A stretch of DNA of 64,000 nucleotides from Tolypeutes matacus. Its lineage: Eukaryota > Chordata > Mammalia > Cingulata > Chlamyphoridae. The notes beneath the pieces were generated by a model that saw only the letters and a program-made list of their open reading frames with translations, was not told the origin of the DNA and made no database searches. Positions 10,692-21,928 of this stretch are shown here, in pieces; positions within the stretch are counted from its first letter, which is position 1, and each line of letters starts with the position of its first letter. The DNA is taken from assembly GCA_026826555.1 (NCBI GenBank), contig JAKSZT010054458.1:4672080-4736079 (forward strand). Direction: 5' to 3'. The translations under genes were made by a program, and so were the position numbers.

Positions 10692-12715
10692 CATTCATGA
10701 TGGCAAGTAAGACATTTAAGGGCTCCATTCCCCTGCAGAAGCTTTGGATAATTAGCAAGAACTGGCAGAAATGTCTTTCTCAAAGCTCCATAAAATGGAC
10801 AAAGGACTGCAGTAACAGGGCAAGCAATGGATCAAATAAAAAATACTTAAATTGGTTGGATCTCCTGGTACTCTGGCTGGCTCCTCCCTCACCCATCACC
10901 AGCTCAGCACAGATCCAGCCTTATGTTCCCAACGTGGGTCCTGACCCTGAATAAAGTAACCTTTGTGCACATACTGGGAGCAAGTATGTATGTCTTAATA
11001 TGTCTTAAAGACAAATTAAGAACTTCCCAGAACGTGTCCCGTGTGTAGAAGGAAGCTCACAGAACTCTCCTACAAAAAAGTGGGAGAGCAATCAAGTTAT
11101 TCTGTTTGAGGCAGTGCAGTATCTGGTACCATGAGAAAATTGTTTCCTAGGGAAGAGGGCACATCCAGGTTTGCACAAATGGGGGGATCCCTAGAGCCAT
11201 ATGTGCATGCTCAAGACAAGATACATGTGCAGAAAAGCTCAGGGAGGGCCCAACACTTTGGTTTAGAGCTATTATTTAAACTGATTATATGAATATGACC
11301 AGAAGGAGAGCACTTGCGTAGGTGAATATTCAAAGCTTGGGAAAAGTGTTTTATTTTTATTTCTTTTTTTGTTGTTGTTAGGTCCTGGTAATCAAGAAAA
11401 ACTCTCTCATAACAGTACCTGAATAAAAGCTTTAAGAAACAGATGCCTCAGACACTAAATTCAATAGATAACATGTTAGCATGTCAAAACCTGCATGATA
11501 GCAGGTTTCAAGAAAAGGTTAGAAAACATACACAAAACAGGAAATGATGTCTCAAACAAAGGAGAAGATTAAAACATTAGAAACCATCAATAAAAAAGAC
11601 CGGATTTGGCACCTACCAAAAAAAGACTTTTTTTTAAAAAGGTCCTAAATATGTTCAAAGATCTAACGGTAGGAATTCAGGAAAACAATAAATGAACAAA
11701 AAGGAAATAGCACCAGAAATGAAAATTATGCAAAGGAACCAAACATAACTAAGGACCATAGTAACAGAAATAAAAATTCCCTAAAGGGGTTCAATAAGAG
11801 ATTGGGGAGGGCAGAAGGAAAGGTCATAGAGCAAGAGATAAGAAAATAGAAAACATCCAGTCCGAGGAGTAAAAAGAAGAAATAATGAAGAAAACTGAAC
11901 AGAGCCTGAGGAAACTGTTGGACAACAGCTTCCATACCAATATATACATTTTGGGAGTCCCAGAAGGAGAAGAAAGAGAAAAAGGGCAGAAAGAATATTC
12001 AAAGAAATAATAGCTGAAAAATCCCCAAATTTAATGAGAGACATGGATATAAACATCCAAGATGCTCAATGAAGTCCAAACAGGATAAATTCAAATAGAC
12101 CCATGCCATGCCACAGTATAATCAAATTGTTGCATGTCTAAAACAGAGTATTCAGAAATCCAGAAGAGAGAAATATCACATACAAGGGAGCTTCAATAAG
12201 ATCAACTGCTGATTTCTCATCAGAGAGCACCGGAGCAAGAAAGCAGTGGGATGGCATATTTAAAGTGCTGAAAGAAAGAATATCCCATTCAAGAATTCTA
12301 TACATGGCAACTGCTTTTTAAAAATGAGGGCATGATTAACATATTCCTAGATAAATAAAAGCTGAGGGAGTTCATAACCACTAGACAGGCTCTAGAATAA
12401 ATGCTAAAGAGAGGTCTGCAGATTGAAAGGAAAGGGTAATAGTAGATTGACACCACATGAAAAAATAAAGAATAATTACTTGGGTATAATTAAATTCTAG
12501 TAACTTGTATTTTTGGTTAGTAACTCTACTTTTAACTTCAGATATAAAAGGCAAATTCAGAAAATGTATTTTTAGACTACTGATGTATAAGGACATAATT
12601 TGTGACAAGAACTACATAAAGTTGGGGGAACAGAGGGTTATAAGATTATATTTTATGCATACTATTGAATTGATGTTTTATTTTTCCCCATAATGCTAGT
12701 TAGTATGCTAGTTTT
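10692..12715 (+). mobile_element. HAL1-like half-LINE
   Basis: The element starts with L1-type 5' UTR sequence (ATGATGGCAAGTAAGACATTT, then AGAACTGGCAGAAATGTCTTTCTCAAAGCTCC) and runs through an ORF1-like coding remnant. It then passes directly into a 3' tail (CCACATGAAAAAATAAAGAATAATTACTTGGG through about 12690) with no ORF2. HAL1 is an established family of ORF1-only L1 derivatives that are moved by L1 machinery; length of about 2.0 kb and the missing ORF2 fit. A 3'-truncated L1 is the alternative, but the continuous post-ORF1 tail argues for HAL1. Confidence 0.75.
11700..12420 (+). pseudogene. Decayed L1/HAL1 ORF1 (RNA-binding ORF1p) remnant
   Basis: ORF1p is the coiled-coil, RRM and C-terminal-domain RNA chaperone of L1 particles. 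Here the coding trace is visible through 'GAACAGAGCCTGAGGAAACTG' (end of the coiled coil), 'GGGAGTCCCAGAAGGAGAAGAAAG' (start of the RRM, normally I-G-V-P-E-G-E), 'ACATCCAAGATGCTCAATGAA', and 'TTCAAGAATTCTATACATGGCAACTGC' with 'GCTGAGGGAGTTCATAACCACTAGACAGGC' (C-terminal domain). Stops and frameshifts break it throughout, so no ORF1p could be made. The open frames on the minus strand over this interval are shadows. Confidence 0.7.
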
Positions 12716-12744
12716 ATGGTTGTTTGTGATAATAATACAAAGCA

Positions 12745-12890
12745 ATATCTATTTAGCATTTACTGACTCTCAGCAATGATTTAATTTCTCATATAAACAT
12801 TACTCTGAAGAAGATAATATTTATTCTAAATTTACAGAAAAAGATGTTATAACCCAAAGAGATAATAAGCTTCCACATTCCCCATTTTCT
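12745..12890 (-). mobile_element. MIR-type SINE remnant
   Basis: 'TTTAGCATTTACTGACTCTCAGC', 'CATATAAACATTACTCTGAAGAAGATAATATTTATT', 'TTTACAGAAAAAGATGTTATAACCCAAAGAG' follow the complement of MIR in the right order. Confidence 0.5.
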
Positions 12891-12954
12891 TCTATTATTC
12901 AAGTCTTGCTATAAGTATCTTTTAGTATTGAAAAGAATTTCTGTTGGAGAGTGA

Positions 12955-13150
12955 AAAGAAGCTGTGGTATCATATAGACCTGGAATGGATCATGATTATA
13001 TTAACTATAAATTGGGTACCATTGAACTAGTATTGAATTCTGTCTGGCATTTACTTTACATATCTGTATAATAGTGATAACAATACTTATGCTGGAGCTT
13101 TCAAAAATGTTTATAAAGCTGTGCCATAGTGGTTGGCATATTCTCAACCA
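12955..13150 (+). mobile_element. MIR-type SINE remnant
   Basis: 'GAAGCTGTGGTATCATATAGACCTGGAATGGATC', 'CTGGCATTTACTTTACATATCTGTATAATAGTGATAACAATACTTATG', 'GTGCCATAGTGGTTGGCATA' follow MIR in sense orientation. Confidence 0.5.
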
Positions 13151-14069
13151 TCCATGTTATGTACTGAGATTGTGGTTGAGGTAGGAAAGATTTGATTTTA
13201 AAAACAGGGCTTAAGATTTAGACAGACTGAGATTGCTCACATTTATTATCTGCTCCCAGGCTATTCTAAGTATCAAATTGTTCACCTCCTATATGTGTAT
13301 GACAATACTACTTAGCCTACATGATTTTTTGAGGGTTAATTTAGATAATCCATATAAAACAGAGGGTCAGACTAAAAGAAAGTGTTCCACAAGTATTGAC
13401 TTTCTATTTTTATTATTGTTTTTTATTTTTCACTCTTTGCTCACACATTGTTTCCTTAATCAAAGAATGTCTATTTGCCTATAAAAGGGCAGTTTTAAAA
13501 ATTATCCCTATTTTATTTTCTTGCATATAAGCCTACAAATTGTCTTTCTATTTGATCTGCCAGAATATGGTCCCTTTGGTTATCATACTCAGTTCCTAAC
13601 TTTGCTTGACCAAATTGAATTACATTATTTGTTACATTTCCTTATAATCTTATGGTTTTCTTTTTATTTGGTCCTTACAATCTGACTTGTCCATCCAGCC
13701 AAGTCATTGATATTACATTTTCAGGATTAGAGGAAACCTGATTCCACTGTGTCATTTTACAAATGAGTAAATTGAATATCAAACAAGGTAGAGGTCGTGA
13801 ATAAACATGCCTTATCACTATATCATTGAGCTAGATCAAATTCTTAACAGATCCATTAGCCAACGGAGATAATTCACGCTATTAAATATATTCCAACATT
13901 TATGTTAAGTAATATTACCAAAATAATATAAAGAGGCATAGAATTTAAAATAATTACAAACTGTTTTTTGAGGACTGTTCTCTGATAGTTATTTCTTGTG
14001 TTAAGAAATTTATTAATAAAATGCAACAAGAAAATCACCAACTTAAGAAAATATTGTTGAGGCGTTATA
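13151..14069. other. Mostly unassigned DNA with a weak MIR trace
   Basis: About 13735-13865 has a weak antisense MIR trace (GTGTCATTTTACAAATGAGTAAATTGAATATCAAACAAGG). The remainder is unassigned AT-rich sequence without recognisable genes. Confidence 0.4.
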
Positions 14070-14280
14070 AAGTAAAAAAAATGTATGGGAAGTGGCTGTG
14101 GCTCAATCAGTAGGGCTCCTGTTTACCATATGGGAGGCCCCGGGTTCAGTTCCCGGGGCCTCCTGGTGAAGGCAAGCCCGCCCGCACGGCGTGGTTAGCT
14201 GACCCAGTGAGCACAAGCAGCAAGGGGGGGAAATAAATAAATAAATAAAATCTTAAAAAAAAAAAAGTAAAAAAATGTAT
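14070..14280 (+). mobile_element. tRNA-derived SINE, xenarthran type, with target-site duplication
   Basis: The body (about 14087-14264) has a tRNA-like head with an A box near 14099-14114 (TGGCTCAATCAGTAGG) and a near-canonical B box at 14143-14153 (GGTTCAGTTCC). A non-tRNA body rich in CpG remnants follows, then an AAAT-repeat and poly(A) tail. The flanks AAGTAAAAAAAATGTAT (14070-14086) and AAGTAAAAAAATGTAT (14265-14280) are target-site duplications differing by one A. I recognise the head as the tRNA-derived SINE common in sloths and armadillos. The fairly intact promoter and tail suggest a comparatively recent insertion. It is not a tRNA gene. Confidence 0.9.
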
Positions 14281-15239
14281 TTTTACATTTCATACATGTC
14301 ATGATTTTAATATCAGTACTAAAATATAATTTTCTGTGTTCTGTCATACCAAAGAGTTTCAAAGGGGATAATGTGTGAAGAAATGACATTTAACTTCAGA
14401 GTGATAATTATTAGTTATAATAAATATTCCATAGCAGACAGATAACTACAAAGCAATGATAATGCCTATTATGATTCAAGCAAACTTTTACATAAAGTTA
14501 TTCATATTTGAAGGTTGATTGTATTGATGACTGATAAAATAACAGCACTTAAGTAATGATAGCATGTCTCACTTTTTGTTTTCTCCTGAAAGATACTCAG
14601 GTCATGTATTTGAAAGTTTTCATTTGTGCAATCATGGATACCAAGTAAAACATCAAATTATTTAAGAAAAAGAAACTGAATCTTCTTAACAGCAAACCAC
14701 TGAGCTTAGCAAATGAGATGCTTTTTTTGAACATTTAACCATGACTTTACAACATGCTCCAACAGAGAAACAAAAGTAGCAACAACAAGAACAGATGTTA
14801 AGGCCTGTAGCATATCAAAGAATTCAAAATTGTGGGTAACCTTTCTTTTATGGCTCATTCTTTAGTAATTCATTTAACATAAAGAATTAAACAGAAATAG
14901 TTATTTTCTTTATTATCATTTATTCATAAGTAAATACTTATTCTGAGCACTAAAAAAGATACATGATGAATCAAAACTTCTTTTAAAAAGGTAGAGTACC
15001 TGGATGAGTCAAAACAGAGATACAAGTTCCTTTCCTATAAGCGATCCAAAGAGAAGTGGAAACTTTGATAGAAAAAGTATCATAGAACTAACTGAAAGAT
15101 AATTAAGGTCTACCATTGAAAATATAATAAGGTCAACTTTAAGTCTATCTTAATTTTAAAGGAATAAGTCTAATATTATTTAAATTCTCCTAGACCACAG
15201 AAATAAATGTAATTCTGTCCACATGAATGTATGAAATTA
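14281..15239. other. Unassigned AT-rich DNA
   Basis: No gene or named repeat recognised. Sequence near 14980-15240 may belong to the old L1 that follows, but I could not align it. Confidence 0.45.
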
Positions 15240-16375
15240 GCATAACTTTAATGTCAAAATACAATATACAGTACAAATAAAAGTATAGATTATCCTGATT
15301 GAAAAGATAAAAGCTATTTAAAACATTTGCTGAGAGAACCTAGCAATGTTCCCCAGGAAAAATACATTCCTACAAAAATGACATTTATTTTCCTGCCCAG
15401 GAATTCAAGAAAGAATCTCCATTAAGAAACTCATTAATGTTAACAAATTAAAGAGAAAAATCATGCTCATATCCTTAGATGCTGGAATATCATTTATGGA
15501 CATCAATAACTCTCCCTTATATAATCTCTAAATATAATGAGAATAAAATAAAATATATTTAATCCTGTTAACTTCGAACATAGCAAATATTTTCCTAACT
15601 TGGTAAATATAAAAATGAATTCAATTAACATCCAAGACTTCACAGGTTGACTATTCTTGGCATTACTATTTGATATCATATTGAATTTCTTACCAGTGCC
15701 AGAAGACAAGAAAATAGAAGTTTATTTCTGTTGAAGATATTAATTTATATCTAGGAAAACCAAGTACATAGAAAAAATCTGACATTAATTAGATAATTTG
15801 TAATTCATTCCGATATATGAAAATACCAAATCCAATCACTTTTTCTTAGACTATATGAAGTACCTACAAAAATATATAGAGAAACCATTATATTTATAAT
15901 AACAACAAGAACTGTGAAAGTAGTTAAGAATAAATGTAACAAGAAAGTCCAGGAACTACAAACTGCAAGGTAAAATTTTAAAATCTTATTGAAATTTATA
16001 AAACAGGATTGAAATACTGTGACACAAGAACATGTCTAAGAATATTTTTATGAAGACTTTTTGATGATAAAATATAAATTATGGTGCATTGACTATATAA
16101 ATATAATTTTCTTCACAATACTATGTGATTTTGTGTTATTTTGATTATGTTTTCATTAATGGAAATGAATGTTAAATTTTATACAGAAGAACAAATTCCA
16201 TATAATAAAAAGGATAAACAATGATGTGAATTTATCTTATTGAATATGACTGACTTATAAAATCATTTTGATCAAATCAGTAACAAATTGATATAAGAAT
16301 ATATTCATAGAAGAATATATCCCAGAGACCAACTCCAAAAATAATTTGATCCTACCCAGAATTACAATATATTAA
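15240..16375 (+). mobile_element. Old L1 ORF2 remnant
   Basis: 'TTAAAGAGAAAAATCATGCTCATATCCTTAGATGCTGG' at about 15449 matches the reverse-transcriptase segment of old L1 (aagagaaaaatca..atcatctcaatagatgcagaa). Downstream A-rich text to about 16370 is compatible with the rest of ORF2 at high divergence. No coding frame survives. Confidence 0.55.
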
Positions 16376-16664
16376 TTTTACAATCATTTCAATATCCACA
16401 TTCCCAATCATGCCTTCGTTTCTTTTTATATAGAGTAGATTCCATAACCCTTCACTATAATCATTCCCTTGTATAAATTTTCAAGTCCTTCTCTCTTTCT
16501 CATATTTGTTTGATACATAATACCAGCATTCTATTTCACAACTGAATTGTGCCAGAGTACAAAACAAAACAAAACAAAACAAGAAAAGAAGATTGATATA
16601 ACTTTAAATTCATGATTTTAAGTCAAAGGAACCAATTTGCAATAAATCAATGTACATTTCCTTA
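16376..16664. other. Unassigned, with (AAAAC)n
   Basis: An (AAAAC) run of about five units sits at 16559-16582, probably a retroinsert tail. Nothing else was recognised. Confidence 0.45.
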
Positions 16665-16667
16665 ATC

Positions 16668-16885
16668 CATCATTTCTCAAATTTGGCCCTATTAACATTT
16701 TGGACCAGATAATTTCTTTTTAGGAGGGTTGATTTGTGCTGTTTGACATTTAGGAGCATCCCTGAGTATCCACCGGATGGCAGCATTATTCCCTTCTCTC
16801 AGTTGTCACAATTAAGCACGTATACACACAGTGCTGGAAGTTCCCTTGGTGGCACAATCATCCCTATTAGAGAACTACTGCCCTA
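16668..16885 (-). mobile_element. MER20-like hAT (Charlie) DNA transposon
   Basis: About 218 bp, the size expected for MER20. The ordered landmarks 'CATTTCTCAAATTTGGCCCTATTAACATTTTGGACCAGATAATT', 'CATTTAGGAGCATCCCTGAGTATCCACC', 'CTCAGTTGTCACAATTAAG' and 'GGTGGCACAATCATCCCTATTAGAGAACTACTG' form the reverse complement of the MER20 consensus as I recall it, including the imperfect terminal inverted repeats. Confidence 0.75.
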
Positions 16886-16929
16886 ATTAATTCTTCAGGA
16901 TGATTATTTTTGTTTACTTTCATCACTCC

Positions 16930-17304
16930 TTCTTGGGGATTGAATCAAATCCCTCACAAAGGCATGCTTAGGTCCCAATCCCAGGTCCTGTGGGTATGAA
17001 CCAAACTGAGTAAGGGTGACCCTTAATCCACTATGGATGAAATCCATATCAGCAAAAGAAGAACAAGAAGCCAGAAGTCAATGGAACCCAAAAGAGAAAA
17101 TATCACCATGGATCTTGCATGTGAAAGAAAAGCCAAAGACCAAGGATCACTGGAAGGCAGCCCCAGAATACCATGGTTGTCAGGGAGAAAGCATCACTTT
17201 GCTGACACCTTAATTTTGGACTACCTCAAACCAGGAATCAATAAATTTTATTATTTTAGCCAACCTATATATGCTGTTTGCTTTACAGCCAGGAAACTAA
17301 AACC
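16930..17304 (+). mobile_element. MaLR-type solo LTR (MLT1/MST-like, xenarthran variant)
   Basis: Starts 'CTTGGGGATTGAATCAAATCCCTCACAAAGGCATG' and ends 'CAGCCAGGAAACTAAAAC'. It has the ERVL-MaLR layout: the tGAATtgtgtccccc-like head, 'CCTTAATCCACTATGG', a middle with 'GGCAGCCCCAGAATACCATGG', a polyadenylation region with 'CAATAAATTTTATTATTTTAGCC', and the terminal '(A)AACTAA'. A 174-codon open frame that starts inside it (17033) and runs into L2 has no coding support. Internal retroviral sequence is absent, so it is a solo LTR. Confidence 0.75.
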
Positions 17305-17305
17305 T

Positions 17306-18670
17306 CCCTCAAACATCTCATGTCTCTTCACTCACACCTTGTTACATACTATAACCTTGAATACTTTTTCATTGAGAAAAATTGATCAAATAAGAAGAAA
17401 ATTACTACCTAAACTTATACCACCTGAGCTAAATGTAACTATGCCCATAAACTTTACCTGGATTTCTTTTCTCTGGATGATTTTCTTTTATTCCTATGCA
17501 AGTAAAAGACTTCACTTTTATACTAGATCATATTCCCTTTTCTTTTACAGGGCATAGTTCCAGCAAATTCCCACTCTTTCCCTTCTATGTCACCTCTTTT
17601 TACCTCTCTAATGGATAATCTTCTTTACTATACAAATATAAATTCATATTCCCTACTTACAAGGAAATTAAAATATATTTACCCCAAATATATCTCCAAC
17701 ATCCACTTATTCCTCTAATTCTCCTCTCAGCAATACTTGAAATAATTTTCTATATCTGCTGTACCCAAATCTTCTCCTTTTACATGACATTCAATTTATT
17801 CTAATGATACTAACATATCATCAGCTTTTGCTAACATTACTAATGGCTTTCACATTGTTAAATAAAAATTGCTAATACTCAGTTGGCATTTATTGTGATC
17901 TATCAGAAGCATTCAGCAGAGTTGATAGCTCACTGCATCTAAAGTGCACATTTGACTTTCAGTCTATCCTCCTCTATTTTCTCCTTTCACTTGATTGGCT
18001 GCTTGTGGGAGCCAAGGACAGGGATTCTTCCTCCTTAAATGAAACACTGCCTGAAGCATGTAGCTGACTGGCCTAACCTGGACACTTACTAGCTAAACAG
18101 AACAGACATATTGCAAACTTTGATCTTCTCAAGGCTGTATACTTCCTTCCTGCAATAATATCACCAAACACCCTGCTTGTGCACCTCAGATAACTTTTGC
18201 AGAAACTCTGTTCTCATAGCCTATGGAAGATCTTTGTTCTGAGATCTTTTAGATTCCCTTCCTTTTCTCACCTCTTTGTAAAATGCTAACATCATACTTT
18301 GACTGTCTGCCATTGAAGCCTCTCCTGTTTGTAAGTCCCAATAAAGCTCATGACTATTTGTCTGATGTGTTCTTTGGTTTTAATGCTGCCCCAACCTGTG
18401 CCCTTCAAAGTTGGGTTGAAACACTGATGCTGTTTCTTAAATTATTTTGCTTTTCTTTATCTTCTCAACTTATAAACTTTAGAGTAGCTAGGGCTTATTC
18501 TTCAGAATTCCAGATACCTTTTCTCTATTTATAATTAAAGATAACCCCACTCTACTATCTTTCTGACTTCATCCACTATTGTTCATGCTGACTTATCCAG
18601 GATATTCCTTAGCTTACATCATACTCTTGCTCTCTGGCCTCTACTTTTGATTTTCTCTGATGGGATGCTC
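17306..18670 (+). mobile_element. L2 LINE remnant, sense, split by an LTR
   Basis: 'CATCAGCTTTTGCTAACATTACTAATGGC' and 'GTGATCTATCAGAAGCATTCAGCAGAGTTGATAGCTCAC' (about 17898-17935) correspond to the L2 reverse-transcriptase block that encodes D-L-S-A-A-F-D-T-V-D-H. The continuation before 18003 and after 18408 ('TCTGGCCTCTACTTTTGATTTTCTCTGATGGG' near 18635) fits L2 on both sides of an inserted LTR. The upstream limit is uncertain. No coding frame remains. Confidence 0.55.
18004..18407 (+). mobile_element. Solo LTR of an endogenous retrovirus (class I-like)
   Basis: About 404 bp, starting TGTGGGAGCC and ending in ...CCCTTCA. It has the layout of a gamma-type LTR: a mid part, a C/T-rich promoter-side part, a polyadenylation signal AATAAA at 18340-18345, and a G/T-rich stretch (TGATGTGTTCTTTGGTTTT) just after. 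It sits inside an L2. Target-site duplications are not clear to me, so the exact ends are tentative. No retroviral genes are present. Confidence 0.6.
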
Positions 18671-20654
18671 TTACCTAACAAATTCACAAGAATAACAGGT
18701 TGTGCTACCAAATATTACCAAAGAGGAAGGCCCTTAGTCAATGGATCCAAGTTGATCAAGATGGTGGTATAAAATACTCCAGGGTACTTTCCTCTAGGAA
18801 TTCTTGAAAACCAGTAAAAACTGGCAGAGTCACCTTCCTCAAAATTTCACAGAAGAGTTAAGGGTTTGGAGTAAATGAAAAAGTGTTGAATCAAGAACAT
18901 ACAGCTTGAAAATGATAGGCAAGGCTTATGACACCTTTGCTAGTCTCTTCCCCACCCTACCCCAGTACAGTATGGAATCAGCCTGTGCTCTCATTGTGGG
19001 TCTCTGGCCTTCCAGAGGAAGAATATCATACTGGGGTGCCTGTATGATAGCGCCACTCTATTGGGTAGAAGCCTGATAAACTGATCAAGGAAACTTGCCT
19101 TGGGCTCACCCTTCCATAAAGTTTCATGTACATAGGGGAATTCCTAGGACCAGAAGCAAGCACAAGTGCAGAACAAAAATTAGGCAGGATCAAATATGGC
19201 AGAGAGGACTCCGAACTTTGCAATCACCTAAGGCTGATTTACTGAATAGGAAGGCTAAGCTCTGAAGGAGATCACCATCCAAAGCAGAGCTATTTCGAAA
19301 AAAACAATTAAGAATGTTTTTTGCATTTGTTTGTTTTTGTTAGCCCCATGGTAACCAGAAAAGTATATATGAAAAATAGAGAGAGAAATAAATGAGAACA
19401 GATTCAAAATGCTACAATATAAATAATCAAATAAATATGAAAGTAAGCATTAATTGAAAAACCAATGGACTTAAAAGGTATAAAACTTACAAAGACAATA
19501 TAGCAAAATGTCAGAAGAAACCTCTGTTTTAACACTAGTAAATTTAAATATAAATGAATTAAATTCTCTGGTCAAAATGCAGAGATTGGTAAAATGGATT
19601 AAAAAAAAAATAGTATGGCACAACTATAGACTGTTTGAAAGAGACTCAGCTTAAATTTAAAGGAATAAAAAAGTAGAAAGAAAAAAAGAGGGCAAAAAAC
19701 ACACAATGAAAGTAGTAACCAAAAGAGAGTTGTAATAGCTATACCAATATCAGATAAAATAGATTTTGTTACGTACTGTTTTGTGAGGAGAAATAAAGAC
19801 ACCATATACAAATAAAGAGTTAAATTCAACAGAGACAAAAATTTTTATGTGTTTATTATTATTATTTCTTAAGTAATGAAAATATATATATATAATGCAT
19901 AAATGCATAGCCCAAAAATACACAACGCAAATATTGACAGATGCAAAGGGAGAAATAGATAGTGCTACATTAATAGCAGGAATCTTCAGTACATCACTTT
20001 CAATAAAAAATAAATGATATAACATCTAGACAGAAAATCAATAAGGAAATAGAAAACTAAAATGTCATTCTAAACCAACTAGACCTAACAGATAAGTAAA
20101 GAACAATTCACCCAACAACAGCGACCACACATTCTTCTTTAGTTCACAGGAATTGTTCTCCAGGATGGGTTATATGTTAGGTCACAAAATTCTCAATAAA
20201 TTAAAAAATGTTGAAATCATACAATGTATCTTCGCCAAACATGATAGAAAGAAATTAGAAATGAATAATAGAAGGAGAAATGGAAAACTTACAAGTATTT
20301 GGAAGGTAAACTATGTAATCTTAAACAAACCAAGAACCAAAGAAGAAATCACAAAGGAAAATAGGAAATATTTTCAGGTGAATGAAAATGAAATCACAAA
20401 ATTTCAAAAATTTATGTGATGCAGAAAAGGCTGTGCTGAAAGGGTAATTTATAACTCTAAATGCTAGCATTAAAAAAGATGATCACAAATTAGAGATATA
20501 ACCTCCTAAATGGAAGAGATAGAAAAAGGCAAGCAAACTGCAGAAGAAAAGAAATAGCAAATTATTGCAGAGATAAATGAAATAAAGAATTTAAGAATTG
20601 GAATCATTTGTCTCAATAAAACCACTAAATAAATAAATAAATAATTTACAAGAA

Positions 20655-20900
20655 TAGCCAGAAATAGCAGCTATGTACATTAGGGGAAACAGAGAGATTG
20701 AGAGGTGAAGAATTTTCTTGTTTGCTTGTTTGTTTGTTTATTATTGCTACTACTGAAATAATGAAAATTTATAATGATCAAAGTAATAAATGCATAACTA
20801 TGTGACTATACCAAATATCATTGATTGTACACTGTGGATGAATTGTATACTTTATAATTATGTATGAATAAATTTGATTTGTTAAAAAAAAGAATAAAAG
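20655..20900 (+). mobile_element. 5'-truncated L1 3' end nested in L1 A
   Basis: About 245 bp match the end of L1 C at 60050-60268: 'ATAGCAGCTATGTA', 'AGAGATTGAGAGGTGA', the TTGTTTGTTTGTTTATTA tract, 'TATACCAAATATCATTGATTGTACACT', and a short A-rich tail. It interrupts ORF2 between 'ATAAAACCACTAA' and 'ACAAAACCAAAAGTTGG'. An (AAAT)n tract precedes it at 20625-20644. Confidence 0.8.
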
Positions 20901-21530
20901 TTAAGTCACTATTTTAAAAAATGGTATCCACAAAACCAAAAGTTGGTTATTTGAAAATATCAATAAAATTGGCAAACCTTTAGCTAGATTGACAAAGGAA
21001 AAAACGAGAAAGGACACAAATAACTAGAATCAGAAATGATAGGGACACATTACTATTGGCCTGTTAGATGAAAACAATTACAAGAGGATACAATGAACAA
21101 CTGTATGTCAACAAATTATATAACCTAATGAAATGAAAAAATTCCTAGAAACAGAGATAATATCCACACTGATTTAAGAAGAAATATAAGATCTTAACTA
21201 ATCAATATCTAGTAAAGACATTAAAGCATTGACCAAAAACCTCCTAACAAAGAAAAGTCTAAGACCTGATGGCTCCAGAGGGGAATTTTACCAACATTTC
21301 AAGAAGTAGCACCAATCCTGTTCAAACTCTTCCAAAATTTTAAGGGGAGTCCACACTCTAATTTTCTGAGGTAAATATCATCCTAACTCGAAAGCTTGAT
21401 AAACATACTATGAAAAAGAAAAAGAAATTGTAGACCAATATCCTTTATGAATATAGAGAAAAACATCCTAAACAAAATTCTAACAAACGAAATCTAACAC
21501 CACACCAAAGCAATTATTCGCTGTGGTGGT

Positions 21531-21928
21531 TTGAAGTTGTATGTACACCAGAAAAACTGTTCCTACATCTGATTCATTCTTGTTAGTGTGGAACCAATGT
21601 AAGTAAAAGCTTTCGATAAGGCTACTTCAGTTTAGATGTGACCCACGTCATTCAGGATGGATCTGAATCCTATTACTGGAGTCTTTTATAAGAGAATGAA
21701 ATTCAGAAAAAAAGAGAAAAGCCACAGAAGCATGAAGCTGAAATCTTTGAAATGTGGAAGAAAAGGAAGAGACTGGCAGATGTTGCCATGTGCTTTGCCA
21801 TGTGACAGAGAAGAGACAAGGGTCAGTCTTCAGGAAGAAAGCATCACCTTGGTGATGTCTTGATTTGGACATTTTCCAGTTTATTTCGTGGTATTTGCCG
21901 GAGGAGACAAAGAAACTAAAACGTATAT
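21531..21928 (+). mobile_element. MaLR-type solo LTR nested in L1 A
   Basis: Starts TGTGGTGGTTTGAAGTTGTATG and ends ...GAAACTAAAACG, about 398 bp. It is related to the LTR at 16930: both share a 'GAAAGCATCAC' block and the 'GAAACTAAAAC' terminus. The L1 ORF2 text 'CAATTATT' on the left and 'ATCATGATCAAG' on the right belong together (an L1 'ttatacaccatgatcaag' motif), which proves insertion into L1 A. The target-site duplication is too decayed to state. Confidence 0.85.

Noticed and set aside
14087..14160. Possible tRNA gene
   Set aside because: The A and B boxes belong to a SINE head with a SINE body, A-rich tail and target-site duplications; the acceptor stem is not formed.
17033..17557. 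Longest open frame of the window, 174 codons
   Set aside because: It begins inside a MaLR LTR and runs into L2 sequence; no domain, no coding-like residue pattern, and no family resemblance.
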